NCBI GenBank assembly: GCA_946894095.1
Contig: OX335647.2
Coordinates: forward strand, 24,074,001-24,138,000
DNA: 64,000 bases
Origin: Incurvaria masculella
Lineage: Eukaryota; Arthropoda; Insecta; Lepidoptera; Incurvariidae
Reading direction: 5' to 3'
Position numbers and translations under genes: made by a program. Each line of letters begins with the position of its first letter. The first letter of the stretch is position 1. Positions 52,363 to 63,100 of this stretch are shown piece by piece. The notes beneath the pieces were generated by a model that had not been told where the DNA came from, ran no database searches, and saw nothing but the letters and a program-made list of their open reading frames with translations.

Positions 52363-53504
52363 TGGTCGAGACCTCCTAGTCTACAACGTTGCAATATGTC
52401 TTCGTTTGGCGTTGACACAACCTGTAACATCAGCGTTTTGCAAAAGAGCATTCAGCAAGTTAAAACCTAATTGAGGTCGCAAATAGGGCAACAACGACTG
52501 ACAAATTGAGCCATTTTGTCTATCGATTACGAAACTGCAAAAAAGATCGATTTTCAGTGAAATCATGGAAAAGTTGTGTTGAAAATGAAATGTTAGAATA
52601 ACAGTACCTACTGTACTGTTACGACACGCTGCTGATGAAGATGTTGGGATTATATAATTTCTAAATGACAAGTTAGAGTACGTATTGGATTTGTATTCGT
52701 TCGTTATTACCCAGTTAATAAATGTGTACACATTATAATGATATTTAGGTGCTGAAATAAATAATTTCCACAAAAATATTATAATCTTTGGGTTCTTGCG
52801 CACCAGAATCAATCGGAACGCCGCGTCGCGGATGTGCGTAAAACCGTTTCCTGCTCGCCCACACACCACCACAGAACACCTAAGAACCAACAGCACGACG
52901 ACGACGCGCGGCAGCGCAGACACCGGCGCAGGTAGGTAGGTAGGTAGCCGGTAGCTAGTTTCGGAGCGTGGGAAAAGCGGAAACCTCCGTCGTTTCCGTC
53001 CTCGCCGCAAACAAAAATAACGCAAGCACAATCCGTTAACCTGACCGCTGCTGTTGCTGTCACCGGCCGGCCGCGCCGCCGCACCGCACGCAATAACAAA
53101 ACGATTACCCACTATGTAACTTTCCACAACGCGATTAGTTATTTAATCGTATTGTTATGTGCATTCGGCCCGCGCCATCGTGCGCACCGCGAATATTCGG
53201 CCATATTGAGGGATGCGGCTGGCGCGCCCGCGCGGTTAGCATCGCCTTCTGCACTCCGACCCAGTGGGACGGCCCCACTGTCTGCGCTCGACTCGTGCTC
53301 CGCCGGCGACCGAGAGTCGCTCGAGTTTCGTCTGTGTGGCATATGACCCGCCGCCTCGCCCGCCTCCGGATTCCCATACAACATACAATATTGTCATGTT
53401 GACCACATAGCGGCCGCGATCATTTGAACCATATATTTTCTCAAGGAAGGCACCTGTATAAAACACAAAATACTTTAGAATCACAGAATATACCCGAAGT
53501 ATAT
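52363..53504. other. GC-rich island, possible promoter; no supported gene
   Basis: 52800-53400 is CpG-rich with words such as 'ggccggccgcgccgccgc' and 'gcgcgcccgcgcgg', unlike its surroundings. A 248-codon frame lies on the minus strand at 52381-53127, but its two halves differ strongly in composition and nothing is recognised in it. The island may be a promoter or 5' UTR of an unplaced gene. Confidence 0.35.
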
Positions 53505-53760
53505 CGCAGGCCAAGTGCGAGTCGGACTCGCACCATCGTTAAAGATACACAAAATAATCACGTTTTTGCCCCCCCCCCCCCCCATTAATTTTAATTATTT
53601 TTTAATCTTACCTATTTGTTGTTATAGCGGCAAAATAAATACACATTCCGTGAAAATTTCAGCTGTCTATCTGTGGGCGGACGGACAGACGGACGGACAG
53701 CGGAGTAATAGGGTTCGTAATAGGGTTCCGTTGGCACCCTTTGGGTACGGAACCCTAAAA
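53505..53760 (+). repeat. 'GGTACGGAACCCT' repeat, plus copy
   Basis: Opens 'gccaagtgcgagtcggactc', has a C15 tract at about 53568-53583, 'gtgaaaatttcagctg', a short GGAC tract, and closes 'tttgggtacggaaccctaaa'. Confidence 0.78.
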
Positions 53761-53761
53761 A

Positions 53762-54045
53762 GTATCAAATCTGTTGGGGCAAGGTCCGGTGAGTACAGTG
53801 GGTCACGGAGAGCATCCAGCTATAACTCTTGTAGCTTTGCGATGGCCTGTCGTAGAGTGTGATTGTCGTGGAGAAGCAACGGGGAAGAGCGATTGACTAG
53901 TCTTGGTTGCTGAATTGTGAGCTTCTTCATCATTGTTTGCAATTCTTGGCAATAGACATCTGCCGTCACTGTTGTGCCATGCAGTAAGAAGCTGTGATGT
54001 ACTGGCACTGGTCCACCAGACAGTCACCATCATCTTCCTATGAGT
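53762..54045 (-). pseudogene. mariner-type transposase fragment
   Basis: Minus-strand frames give MMVTVWW, HHSFLLHGTTVTADVYCQEL, LTIQQPRLVNRSSPLLLHDN and then LYSPDLAPTD, the catalytic core of mariner transposases (the HDN and YSPDLAPTD blocks carry the second and third acids). At least one frameshift near 54000 and a stop after KLQEL. Dead copy; the N-terminal DNA-binding half and the terminal repeats are not seen. Confidence 0.75.
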
Positions 54046-55686
54046 TTTCTTTTTTTAGCACTCTGATTAGGTGCTGTACCCGGATCCACCTACTAAGTCG
54101 TCTCAACAGCTGAACAGCTTAAAGATTATCAATACGCCAGTCCATTAGGGTTCGACCCGAATCTCAGGCGGGCCTCGAAATCGAGTTCTGCTTGCGCTCG
54201 AATCTCGTTTTTCAGATTTGATACTAATTCACACCTTTGACATCGGTTTTGGGTATGCTTTAACACAAGGACCTCTTACTAGAAGTTTCACAACTATAAT
54301 TATTTTATATTGTTTAACGTTTCTCAATATGTTTTTCTTGTGAAAGGTGGGATTTATTATTAAACCAATTAGAGTCAACGTAGAGTACAGTAGCCACTTG
54401 AGACTGTGAGTCACGTGGTTCCTTGAATGGGTTATAATAATCGAATGAGAATGCAATACATCATGTCTGTGCTGGTAGCCATTGAGGAGTTCCCTCGTCA
54501 GGACCGAACTTAGAACGGGCTTTCATAATTAAATGCGTAGGTATACCGTTGAGGAGTTTCCTTTTTAGGGACCAACCTTGAGTGCAGTAGCCATTTCATG
54601 GTGAATGAACGGTTTGTCATAATCGAAGGCGTGCACAAAATGTTCTGTCAGTGCTGTTGACCTTATTTGGAGCTAATAAAGGATGGATGCCTATTCATGT
54701 CATGTTTACCATAAAAATGCATTGTCATCTGAACTAAACCAAACTGTAAAAAAAGAGAAAGTGGGTCAAATTTAACTTGCAATACCTATTTGATGACTCG
54801 TTGCAGTCACCGGGGCAGGTGAAACTAAATAAAAGCTTGTAAAAAAGGAATTTTATGGGGCGTTCTTGGTAAATTCCAGTGTAATTTGTTTTTTTTTATT
54901 TAGTTTTATTATTTATTTATTAATTTATTCATACAAATATACACAACAAATAATATTCGCTACCACAACTGGCCCAAAGGCTGTATTCTAAGTGGTAGGC
55001 TTGTTATGTTCAACAATGTTCACCTACACACTGTTCTTGTGTTTTACAAACATAACAGTCACACACAATGCTTAGGTACATTCTCTCCTTTAACAGTGTA
55101 TTTAAGTCTACCCTCACTACAAATGACAGAGATTAGACTCACGCAGAGATACGACACACCGTTATATAAAGTGGTAATATAAAAAATTGTGATTAGGGTA
55201 AATTGTAGGTAAATCAAGTAAATGATATCTAATTGTTACTTTTAACAGTAGTTATGCAGATAAAGTGCATAAAGTAAACGAGCACTAAGTAATTTTCCCA
55301 GGCATTTCTCATAAGAATAGTGCAATCTAAGTACTTGTTACTGTGTATTTTTTTAGTTAGCTTAAAGTTTTCCTTTAAATAAGTGAATAAATAAATAAAT
55401 TACCAAAGTCAATCTCCGTGACCAAAGTACTTGTATCATTGTGCCTCGGTCTTGCAACCTACATTGGTCACTTCTTTCCACCTGCACTCTGTTGCATTTT
55501 TTTCGCGAATTATATTTTTGCCAAATGATGAATGATGGACGTCGGATAAATCCAGTGGCCTATTCAGATGTGAGTGATGGCACAGGTGATGGACTGCGTT
55601 AGTGGCGGAAGGGCCCGGACGGGGCGGGCGGCACGCACTAACGCGCAGACGCGCGCGTGCGTCACGCCGAGAAAGTACCTCCGGGG
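54046..55686. other. intergenic or intronic, nothing coding
   Basis: Two related words, 'attgaggagttccctcgtcag' near 54481 and 'gttgaggagtttccttttta' near 54551, suggest an old repeat. T/A-rich text with ATTTATTT runs near 54900 looks like a LINE tail. No exon or RNA gene supported. Confidence 0.4.
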
Positions 55687-55694
55687 TATAAATA
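55687..55694 (+). promoter_or_regulatory. TATA box
   Basis: TATAAATA in a GC-rich context, with an initiator-like CCAGTG about 32 bp downstream (A at 55719) and an ATG at 55810. Spacing is that of an insect TATA promoter. Confidence 0.6.
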
Positions 55695-55809
55695 GTGGCG
55701 CTCCCCGCCACCAGCGCCAGTGGAGCGCTACTCTCGCGACTAGCTTCACGCACCTGCTCGTTTGTTGTGTCGGTTCGGGTTGTGTGTGAGATAGGAGCGG
55801 ACGTTCGCA

Positions 55810-56157
55810 ATGACAGTGAGCAGCAAGATGAGCGTGGTGGTGGAGCGCGGCAGGAGGCCGCTCGGGCCCGGCGGGCTCGCCTACCCGCGGCCGCACACGG
55901 CGCGCGTCGTGGCCGGCGGTGGCTGCTCGTGCTCAGGGAGCTGCTCGTGCTCGCCGGCCGGTACTGACGCGCTCTCTCCGTGGCCGCAGGTGTCGTCACC
56001 CGACAAGGAAGAGTCCGTGTCCGGCGAGCGATGCTGGCGCGCGCCGCTGCTGGATCCGCTGTTGGGTCGCTCTCTGCACGCTCGTGGGCCTTCCGCCGCT
56101 ACCGCCTCCGCGGCAGACGGTGCGCGACCTACCGAATTTCTCAAACTTTTGGCTATC
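55810..56157 (+). CDS. candidate first exon, unknown protein
   Basis: 116 codons from ATG (CGCAATGACAGT) to the strong donor GGCTATC|gtaagt, phase 0. Text: MTVSSKMSVVVERGRRPLGP, a Cys/Ser stretch (CSCSGSCSCS), SSPDKEESVSGERCW, ending TEFLKLLAI. It is low-complexity and GC-rich, with no recognised domain. Support comes from the TATA box at a proper distance and the donor. Downstream exons would lie beyond this window or hidden among repeats. Open antisense frames here are a by-product of GC content. Confidence 0.45.
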
Positions 56158-56414
56158 GTAAGTGTCATCTACAATAAATTCCAAGAATTTTGCATTTTTT
56201 TCGATACACACACCCCGGGCGGCCCGTCGATATCATCTAAGAAACGTCCATGTGTCTTCACATGGTCACCCTCTGAATGAGCTTCTTCACTCAGTAATAA
56301 ATATGACGTAGTTAATTCACGCCGCCTTTGAAATATAAAACAAGAAGTTAAAGGTGAAAAAATATAAGTTAATGATTCTAAACTAAAGAGGATTGTCGTT
56401 CTGGAAGGTATTTT

Positions 56415-56660
56415 AGACAGAGGACCGCAGTGCGATTACGAAGAGCGGCATGAGATGTAGATGTCCCACCTACCCCAAATTGACAGCAAACTGACGGCTT
56501 TCGAGTACAAAATATAATAGTTTGGGGGCCTAACCGCACCAACACCTCATTTAGCGTTTCGTAATCGCACTGCGGTTGTCGGTCCTTCCATTTCGTAATT
56601 CCTATAGTTGGCAGATACAACCAACCTCCCCCGTTTCGTGCTTCGTAATCGCACTGCCGG
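56415..56660. repeat. inverted-repeat element with 'CGCAGTGCGATTACGAA' ends
   Basis: 'ccgcagtgcgattacgaag' at about 56424 is inverted at about 56561 ('tttcgtaatcgcactgcgg') and again at about 56643 ('cttcgtaatcgcactgccgg'). It looks like a small MITE with a partial second right end. Confidence 0.6.
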
Positions 56661-56886
56661 ACTGGCTATACACAACGAAAAAATGCAACGAGCGTAATGG
56701 CCTCTACAACATTGCATTTTTGGTTGACATCTTTTATATTTTGTAATATTTACATATCCAATAAACAAGAAGTTTATTTATTTATTCATTTTTATTTATT
56801 TATTTTTAGTTAGGTGTGAAAAGTTGCAATCAAGTCAAAATGCTTATTAGGTAGGCACTTTAACTTGTATGTCCATCCATTAAGGC

Positions 56887-57133
56887 CAGGGGGCCCATTT
56901 AGGTAAGAGTGAGTTCGAGTTCGGGAGTGAGTTAACCTAGAAATAGCTAGGAAATATATTATTATTTAAATAACGGAACCGTTATTTATACGTCCAACGT
57001 ATTTACGGGATAGACCAGATTTTTACCTAACTGTAATGATGTTCAGAAAGTGTGAAAACATTAACTATTTAAAAAAGTGAGTTGATATTTAGTGACGAAT
57101 TCGAACTCACTCTTACCCTGAATGGACCCCCTG
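56887..57133. repeat. MITE with ~37-bp terminal inverted repeats
   Basis: CAGGGGGCCCATTTAGGTAA through GAGTGAGTTCGAG at the left is matched inverted by CGAACTCACTCTTACC and GGACCCCCTG at the right. About 250 bp, non-coding. Confidence 0.8.
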
Positions 57134-57275
57134 ATCAAATATGCGCGAATACCGCGCGGTCCAGCGGATCCCGCGCGGTATTCGCTGCTGCCACAGAATA
57201 AGTAATCATGCTGCACAGAAAGTGAACTTCACCACCGTAATCCCGGTAGCGATGCCACCTAAGCGGTGTGAAATC
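57134..57275. repeat. GC-rich dispersed repeat, second copy
   Basis: 'atcaaatatgcgcgaatacc' and 'cgcgcggtattcgctgctgcc' to 'cctaagcggtgtg' match 49325-49495 in the same orientation. It directly abuts the MITE to its left. Confidence 0.55.
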
Positions 57276-57349
57276 CATACATTCTTCATAATTATTCATA
57301 ATACCTTTTGTGAAAGTTTTAAGCATGAAGGCTCTGCCCCACACTACTG

Positions 57350-57580
57350 TCATCACTGTGGCGTTCGTGTGCAAGGTCGTTTTGAGCTCGCCCTCACCTC
57401 GAAGTGTTGGGTTCGATCCCGCGTCGTGGTTGCACCACTTTTTTCTTCCCGAGCCGGAGACGTGGCTCCAAATATGTGTAGAAGCACGTAGAATTTGAAG
57501 TCCCCTCCACTATAAGGTTCTAGGGTGAAGCCTGCCCGGGTTGGTACTGCAGCATTTAATGAAATATAGTCAAAGTATCT
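57350..57580 (+). repeat. SINE 5' part with tRNA-like head
   Basis: The plus-strand head contains GGTTCGATCCC, a perfect tRNA B-box match, about 45 bp after a 'gtggcgttcgtg' A-box-like word. It continues into the SINE body ('cctgcccgggttggtac') and decays before the LINE start at about 57600. It differs from the heads at 43350 and 50430. Confidence 0.65.
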
Positions 57581-57813
57581 AAATGTATGTTAATGTCAAA
57601 GTAATATAGTAATAGTACAGCTGGGACTCTGCCGCCGCGATCTATGGTTACCACATGTGTCAGTGAGCCGGTCCGGGTTTTTTTCATTTATTTAGCGATT
57701 TAAAGGCCTCTGAGGCTGGTTTGTGTGTTTAACTTTTGTGGTGTGGGACCTACCAACTAACCGTACGTACATACACATTAACTTAACCGACCCGTCCCTT
57801 TTTATGCACGGAT

Positions 57814-59445
57814 ATGGATAGCTTGGAGAGGGACAGAGGACCGGATGACCCCGGAGGGGGTGCTCCGTCCGTCTCCCAGCTAGAGCTCGCGGCTTCGGCT
57901 GCGGCCCGAGAAGTAGAGATCCGCAGTGAAACAGAATGTATATCGAATCCTACGTCGCCGGCGGCCTTTGTCACGGTCGATGACGCGGATGTCATGGACT
58001 GTAGCAATGGCGGTACCGGCGACCGATTGAGAAAACGAAAAAATCAAAATACTAGTTCTCATTTCGATGATGATACCGACCAGGGATTTATACCCCCTAG
58101 GCGTAAAACTCAACTAACCACTTCTAAAGTGGACCAAAATCCTAAAAAGATAATTGCATTAAAAAAAAGTACAGTCAACATTACTCATTCACAGGACATC
58201 TTACCAACCCAGAACACCCCTCTTACCCAACTCACCCCTTTGACCAACCAAAGCTCACGCCCCTTTTCCCAAATTGGTAGGCAGCTCTACACACAATTGG
58301 ATAAGGGACCTTTTTTGGTACACATATTCCGAATTGAAGCAGACCCTGCGGCTGGCACTTCAATACATCATGTCAACTTCGGACGCCTCCTGATGCAAAA
58401 TAAAGTACCTAATATTTCCCAAGGAGGAGTAAAAAGTCTTGGTCGAAATAGAATATGTATTGAATTTAGAACGGCTCAAGCAGCAAATTTCTTTCTAGAT
58501 AGTGATTTTTTGTCTGCTCAAAAATATAAGGCGATAATACCGACGTACAACGTAACCAGAATGGGGCTGGTCCGGCAAATACCTGCTGATTGGACACCAG
58601 AGGAGATTGTTCAGTACATCGACGTACCAAACGGTTGCGGAAAGGTTATTAAAACCAGGCGTCTTAATTTCAGATCGGTTATTGAAGGTGTCACCACCTG
58701 GAAACCTTCCCAAACTGTGGTTCTCACGTTTGATGGCCAGGTTCTACCTGACAGAGTATTTTGTTGTCACAACTCTATACCTATTGAAAAATATATTTAT
58801 CCAACCATCCAATGTCACCACTGCTGCCGATTTGGTCATACGAAAGATCAATGTAGATCCAAACCTCGGTGCTATAAGTGTGGGGAATCACATACTGGGG
58901 AGACCTGCAAAGAGGTAGAAGTGACCTGTTTGTCATGCTCTGGAAACCACACTGCGATCAGCAAGACGTGCACAGAGCACGACAGACAGCTTGCTATCAA
59001 GACGTTAATGACAGATGAATCAATTTCATATGCAGAGGCCTCCAAAAAAACCGGTCCACCACGAAGGTCGTATTCTGAAGCCCTTAGCAATTCTTTAGGT
59101 AAGAACCCTGTTGTAACATCCTCCCGCAAAACCGTGTTTCTCAAACCCAAATCACATGCACCTCTATCACCGAGCTACGATAAATATGCCCATAACAGCA
59201 TAATAAAACAATTTAATTTCCCCACTCCCCAAAATGGGTGTGCATTGCAAACCCAAAATGACAACCATAACACTTTCTTTGAAAGTCCAGCCCTCGAGAC
59301 ATTACTTTTGACCCTGATTTCCTTAATCTCTTCACAACCTTCATTACCGACCAACGTTGCCTCTCACCTCAAAAAACTAACACAACTTCTAAATAATGGA
59401 CACCTCAACAATGATCCAGTGGAACTCACGAAGCATCCGAGATAA
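57814..59445 (+). CDS. I-group LINE ORF1 (gag-like RNA-binding protein)
   Basis: 543 residues, no stops. An acidic/polar N-terminus is followed by a central region (GPFLVHIFRIEADP, IPADWTPEEIVQYIDVPNG) and three zinc knuckles in a row: CX2CX4HX4C (CHHCCRFGHTKDQC), CX2CX3HX4C (CYKCGESHTGETC) and CX2CX3HX6C (CLSCSGNHTAISKTC). These bind the element's RNA for reverse transcription in the nucleus. The ORF overlaps ORF2 by 50 nt in another frame, so ORF2 is probably made by reinitiation or a frameshift. The first ATG of the frame was used. Confidence 0.85.
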   Translation: MDSLERDRGPDDPGGGAPSVSQLELAASAAAREVEIRSETECISNPTSPAAFVTVDDADVMDCSNGGTGDRLRKRKNQNTSSHFDDDTDQGFIPPRRKTQLTTSKVDQNPKKIIALKKSTVNITHSQDILPTQNTPLTQLTPLTNQSSRPFSQIGRQLYTQLDKGPFLVHIFRIEADPAAGTSIHHVNFGRLLMQNKVPNISQGGVKSLGRNRICIEFRTAQAANFFLDSDFLSAQKYKAIIPTYNVTRMGLVRQIPADWTPEEIVQYIDVPNGCGKVIKTRRLNFRSVIEGVTTWKPSQTVVLTFDGQVLPDRVFCCHNSIPIEKYIYPTIQCHHCCRFGHTKDQCRSKPRCYKCGESHTGETCKEVEVTCLSCSGNHTAISKTCTEHDRQLAIKTLMTDESISYAEASKKTGPPRRSYSEALSNSLGKNPVVTSSRKTVFLKPKSHAPLSPSYDKYAHNSIIKQFNFPTPQNGCALQTQNDNHNTFFESPALETLLLTLISLISSQPSLPTNVASHLKKLTQLLNNGHLNNDPVELTKHPR

Positions 59446-62400
59446 GAAACCAGAACTAATATCCCTGTTTAATAAACATAAACCCATCATCGCTGCAATC
59501 ACGGAGACATGGCTTAAGCCAGCATCTATTTTCAGAATGACAGGATACAACTGTATCCGGGATGACAGAGATGATGGCTGGGGCGGTTGCGCCCTTTTTA
59601 TTAATAATTTTATCCCACACTGTCAAGTACACCTTCCTCCGCATAGCAACAACTTTAATGCTGTGGCCATACGGACGAAGGACATCTCATATCTGTGTGT
59701 ATATATCCCCCACCCCCTGACCTCTATTATCCCTGAGCTTAGAGCAATTTTCAATAGTTTAACTCCTCCCTTTGTAATTTTGGGTGATTTTAATTGTCAC
59801 CACCCCCTTTGGGGCTCGACCCATCGAGACTCCTTTGGAACCAGATTGGTGGACATAATAGACCAGCAAAATATCTGCATCCTAAATGATGGCTCACCCA
59901 CTCGTAGAGTTTCTCCACACCAAGGGCATAGTGCCGTGGATCTGACACTATGTTCCACTAGCTTATCCTCTTTATTAACTTGGAACATATCCCACCTCTC
60001 CCGTGGTAGTGATCATCTCCCAATATTAATCACCCTCCCTCTTAGGACCCTGCCTAGGCAGGATACAACACCCCTTCTGAAATATAGAACATGTAATGCC
60101 GACTGGCACTCATTTAGCAGTGCAGTAGAAATTAAGGTGACAGTTCTTGCAGACATATCCCTGAATAACCTAGACGATTGCTATGTTAATTTTGTTAACA
60201 TACTTACCAATGCAGCAGACGAGACCATACCACTTAAAAACTCGTCATCTAAGAAATTGGCATCACCTCCCTGGTGGAACAACGAATGTACACAGGTCGT
60301 TAAAGCGAGAAATGAGGCAGAACAACAATATTGCTCGGATATGTCTATGAATAATTTTATAACCTTTCGTAGAAATGAAGCACGTGCTAAACGCAAGTTA
60401 CGTAAAAAAAAGCGTGAAGGTTGGCACCGGTTCTGCTGTTCCATTTCACCGGATACGAAATCATCTTTGGTTTGGAGAAACATTAAGAGGTATAGGTCGG
60501 CCTTTACAGATTGTAATACCCAAAAGGCAGAATCGCCAGCATGGATTGCCCACTTTTTAGATAAATTAGCACCCCCATCAGCCCCTCAGGCTCTAGAGAT
60601 TCCACAATTGTTTACCCCTACCTCCTATACTGATCCAATGGAAGCCCCTTTCTCCCTTTTAGAACTCCAATATGTCCTAGATCATGTAAAAGACTCAGCT
60701 CCAGGAATTGATGGCATTCCCTATTCATTTATCTGCAAGGCCCAGCCTAAAACGTTACAATATCTCTTAAACATTATTAATATTGCTTTCGATAACAGCC
60801 ATATACCCACAACATGGAAATCCCAAATTATAATCCCAATCCCCAAGCCTAACAAGGATCCTAATGACCCCTCTTCCTACCGACCAATTGCCCTATCCTC
60901 AGTCCTTGCTAAAATCACAGAACAACTAATAAAAAATCGTTTAGATTGGATCGTTGAGAACAGAGAAATCCTAGCCCCAAATCAGTTTGGTTTCAGAAAG
61001 GGTCGTAGCACAATTGATAGCCTCAGCATTTTTACCACAGATATACGACTAGCACAGAGCAGAAATGAATCAGTTGTTGCTGCTTTCCTAGATGTGTCGG
61101 CAGCATACGACAATGTCTTGCTTTCAGTCCTCAGGCAGAAAATGCTGAAGCTGAGGATCCCTGATAAGCTAGTCAATTTCATTTCTAACCTTCTAGCCTC
61201 ACGCACAATCCACCTAAGAGTTCAAGGAGAGATAATAGCTACCAGAGCAGTATGGCGGGGTCTACCCCAGGGCTCTGTTTTAAGCCCCCTTCTATATAGT
61301 ATATATACTCACGACTTAGAACATGGAGTTACAGCATTTGGACGAATCCTCCAATATGCTGATGACCTGCTTGTCTATGTCACTGACAAGTCTATCTTAG
61401 ACGCCACTAACAACCTAAAAAAAAGTCTGCATAATTTAAATTTGTGGCTGACTGACCACGGCCTAGAACTTTCCGCAAAAAAAAGCAGCATAATGATATT
61501 TTCAAGACGTCGGTTGATTCCCCCATTAGATATATCCATAAATGGCATACCTGTCCCCACCAAAAAAGAGGTTAAGTTCCTCGGGGTAATCCTTGATAGC
61601 AAAATGACAGGAAGGGCTCACCTGGAGTACACCGTCCAGAAATGTGAAAAAAATATAAACATTCTCCGCACGCTGTCAGGGGTCTGGTGGGGTGCTCACC
61701 CATTTTCGCAAAAATTACTATATAATGCGCTTATCCGTAGCCACTTAGATTATGGCACGTTTTTACTAGAACCTTGCAATAAAAGAGCTCTCCAGAAGCT
61801 AGAACTAATCCAGTCAAAGTGCATGAGGTTAATCATAGGCGCTATGAAATCATCTCCAATTAACGCATTACAAGTAGAATGTGTAGAACCCCCACTCGTT
61901 TTGCGACGTCAATACCTGGCAGATCGATTCCTATATAGAGCTTCAATACTATCAAATCACCCAATCTTTCCTAAACTAAACCTCCTCTCCCAATATTGTC
62001 GCTGTAAGCCTTACTGGAAATACAAAACTTACCCTGCTCTTGTCAAGAGCTTTGACAGATTTAGATCTATTAGATCCCCCGTTCAACGATCATGCCCTAT
62101 TCCTCTTTACAGCTCCCCATATTTTACTCTCATTTTTAAGCCAGCTGTAGAATTCAGTATCGGCATCGACAAAGACACTATACATGCTAACCACATTTTT
62201 AACTCGATAACCTCTGAGCGATGGCCCAACTGGCATCTTATCTTTACCGACGCATCGAAAAAATCTGAGGTTGGTTGCCTAGGGGCAGCCATGATACATC
62301 AGCTCTCCAAGACTAATATAAAACTGAAGTGCCCACCGGAGACATCTGTTTTCACAGGTGAATGTGTTGCTGTTTGTGAGGCAATCAACTTTATTAGAAG

Positions 62401-63100
62401 TAAGAAATTTCCCAAGACAGTTATACTGACGGATTCCTTAAGCTGCCTCCAAGCCCTCCATCAATATCCATTTCATGCCAAAATTTCCCAAATTATCCTC
62501 AACATTAAAGAAGCCCTGGTCGGATGCCTTGAAGAAAACCTTGAAGTCCTGCTTGCATGGGTACCGAGTCATGTAGGCATTGACGGCAATGAACTCGTCG
62601 ACACCCTAGCTAAAGAGGCAATACTGACCGGAGACAGAAGGACATTCATAGTATACCCCAATGACTTACTCTCCCTTCCCAAGGTCACACTACGTAGGGA
62701 TTGGTGTCGCGTATGGTCCCGAACGCAGAAAGAGAGGGGCCGCCACTATGCTCAACTGCAAACTGATATCCCTATCAAGCCATGGTTCTCAAAACACAAA
62801 TATATGTCGAAGAGTGAAACCTCTATAATTTGTAGAATGCGTTTAGGACACTGCTGCACCCCCGTGATGTTAGCAAAGCTACGGGTAAGGGACTCCTCCC
62901 TCTGCGAATGTGGGCTCGCGGAGGGAGACCTAAACCATATCTTCTTCTCCTGCCCTTTAAATACTCCATCACTGTACACAATACTTCCAAGATTTAAAAT
63001 CCCTCTCCCTACCAATATAAGCTGCCTTCTAACCCTTTCTCATCCATCCTACCTAAAAGTGTTGTCCTATTTTATCAAAAACAATAACATTAAGCTGTAA
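59396..63100 (+). CDS. I-group LINE ORF2 (endonuclease, RT, RNase H)
   Basis: 1234 residues, no stops. APE-type endonuclease at residues 5-225 (QWNSRSI, ITETWL, GDFNCHHPLWGS, GSDHLPIL), RT at about 430-720 (APGIDGIPYSF, SYRPIALSS, FGFRKGRSTIDS, FLDVSAAYD, GLPQGSVLSPLLY, catalytic YADDLLVY near 652), RNase H at about 945-1070 (FTDASKKS, ECVAVCEA, LTDSLSCLQ, WVPSHVGIDGNE), and a C-terminal Cys-His finger (CECGLAEGDLNHIFFSC, near 1169). All catalytic residues are visible, so the copy may be competent. RNase H separates it from the jockey-type LINEs elsewhere in the window. Confidence 0.9.
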   Translation: MDTSTMIQWNSRSIRDKKPELISLFNKHKPIIAAITETWLKPASIFRMTGYNCIRDDRDDGWGGCALFINNFIPHCQVHLPPHSNNFNAVAIRTKDISYLCVYIPHPLTSIIPELRAIFNSLTPPFVILGDFNCHHPLWGSTHRDSFGTRLVDIIDQQNICILNDGSPTRRVSPHQGHSAVDLTLCSTSLSSLLTWNISHLSRGSDHLPILITLPLRTLPRQDTTPLLKYRTCNADWHSFSSAVEIKVTVLADISLNNLDDCYVNFVNILTNAADETIPLKNSSSKKLASPPWWNNECTQVVKARNEAEQQYCSDMSMNNFITFRRNEARAKRKLRKKKREGWHRFCCSISPDTKSSLVWRNIKRYRSAFTDCNTQKAESPAWIAHFLDKLAPPSAPQALEIPQLFTPTSYTDPMEAPFSLLELQYVLDHVKDSAPGIDGIPYSFICKAQPKTLQYLLNIINIAFDNSHIPTTWKSQIIIPIPKPNKDPNDPSSYRPIALSSVLAKITEQLIKNRLDWIVENREILAPNQFGFRKGRSTIDSLSIFTTDIRLAQSRNESVVAAFLDVSAAYDNVLLSVLRQKMLKLRIPDKLVNFISNLLASRTIHLRVQGEIIATRAVWRGLPQGSVLSPLLYSIYTHDLEHGVTAFGRILQYADDLLVYVTDKSILDATNNLKKSLHNLNLWLTDHGLELSAKKSSIMIFSRRRLIPPLDISINGIPVPTKKEVKFLGVILDSKMTGRAHLEYTVQKCEKNINILRTLSGVWWGAHPFSQKLLYNALIRSHLDYGTFLLEPCNKRALQKLELIQSKCMRLIIGAMKSSPINALQVECVEPPLVLRRQYLADRFLYRASILSNHPIFPKLNLLSQYCRCKPYWKYKTYPALVKSFDRFRSIRSPVQRSCPIPLYSSPYFTLIFKPAVEFSIGIDKDTIHANHIFNSITSERWPNWHLIFTDASKKSEVGCLGAAMIHQLSKTNIKLKCPPETSVFTGECVAVCEAINFIRSKKFPKTVILTDSLSCLQALHQYPFHAKISQIILNIKEALVGCLEENLEVLLAWVPSHVGIDGNELVDTLAKEAILTGDRRTFIVYPNDLLSLPKVTLRRDWCRVWSRTQKERGRHYAQLQTDIPIKPWFSKHKYMSKSETSIICRMRLGHCCTPVMLAKLRVRDSSLCECGLAEGDLNHIFFSCPLNTPSLYTILPRFKIPLPTNISCLLTLSHPSYLKVLSYFIKNNNIKL

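Noticed and set aside
52381..53127. 248-codon open frame on the minus strand
   Set aside because: The GC-rich first third and AT-rich rest differ strongly, nothing is recognisable, and it overlaps an island whose open frames on both strands are expected from composition.
55436..55999. 187-codon minus-strand frame with Arg/Ser-rich text
   Set aside because: It is antisense to the TATA-driven exon and its openness follows from GC content; no acceptor or domain supports it.
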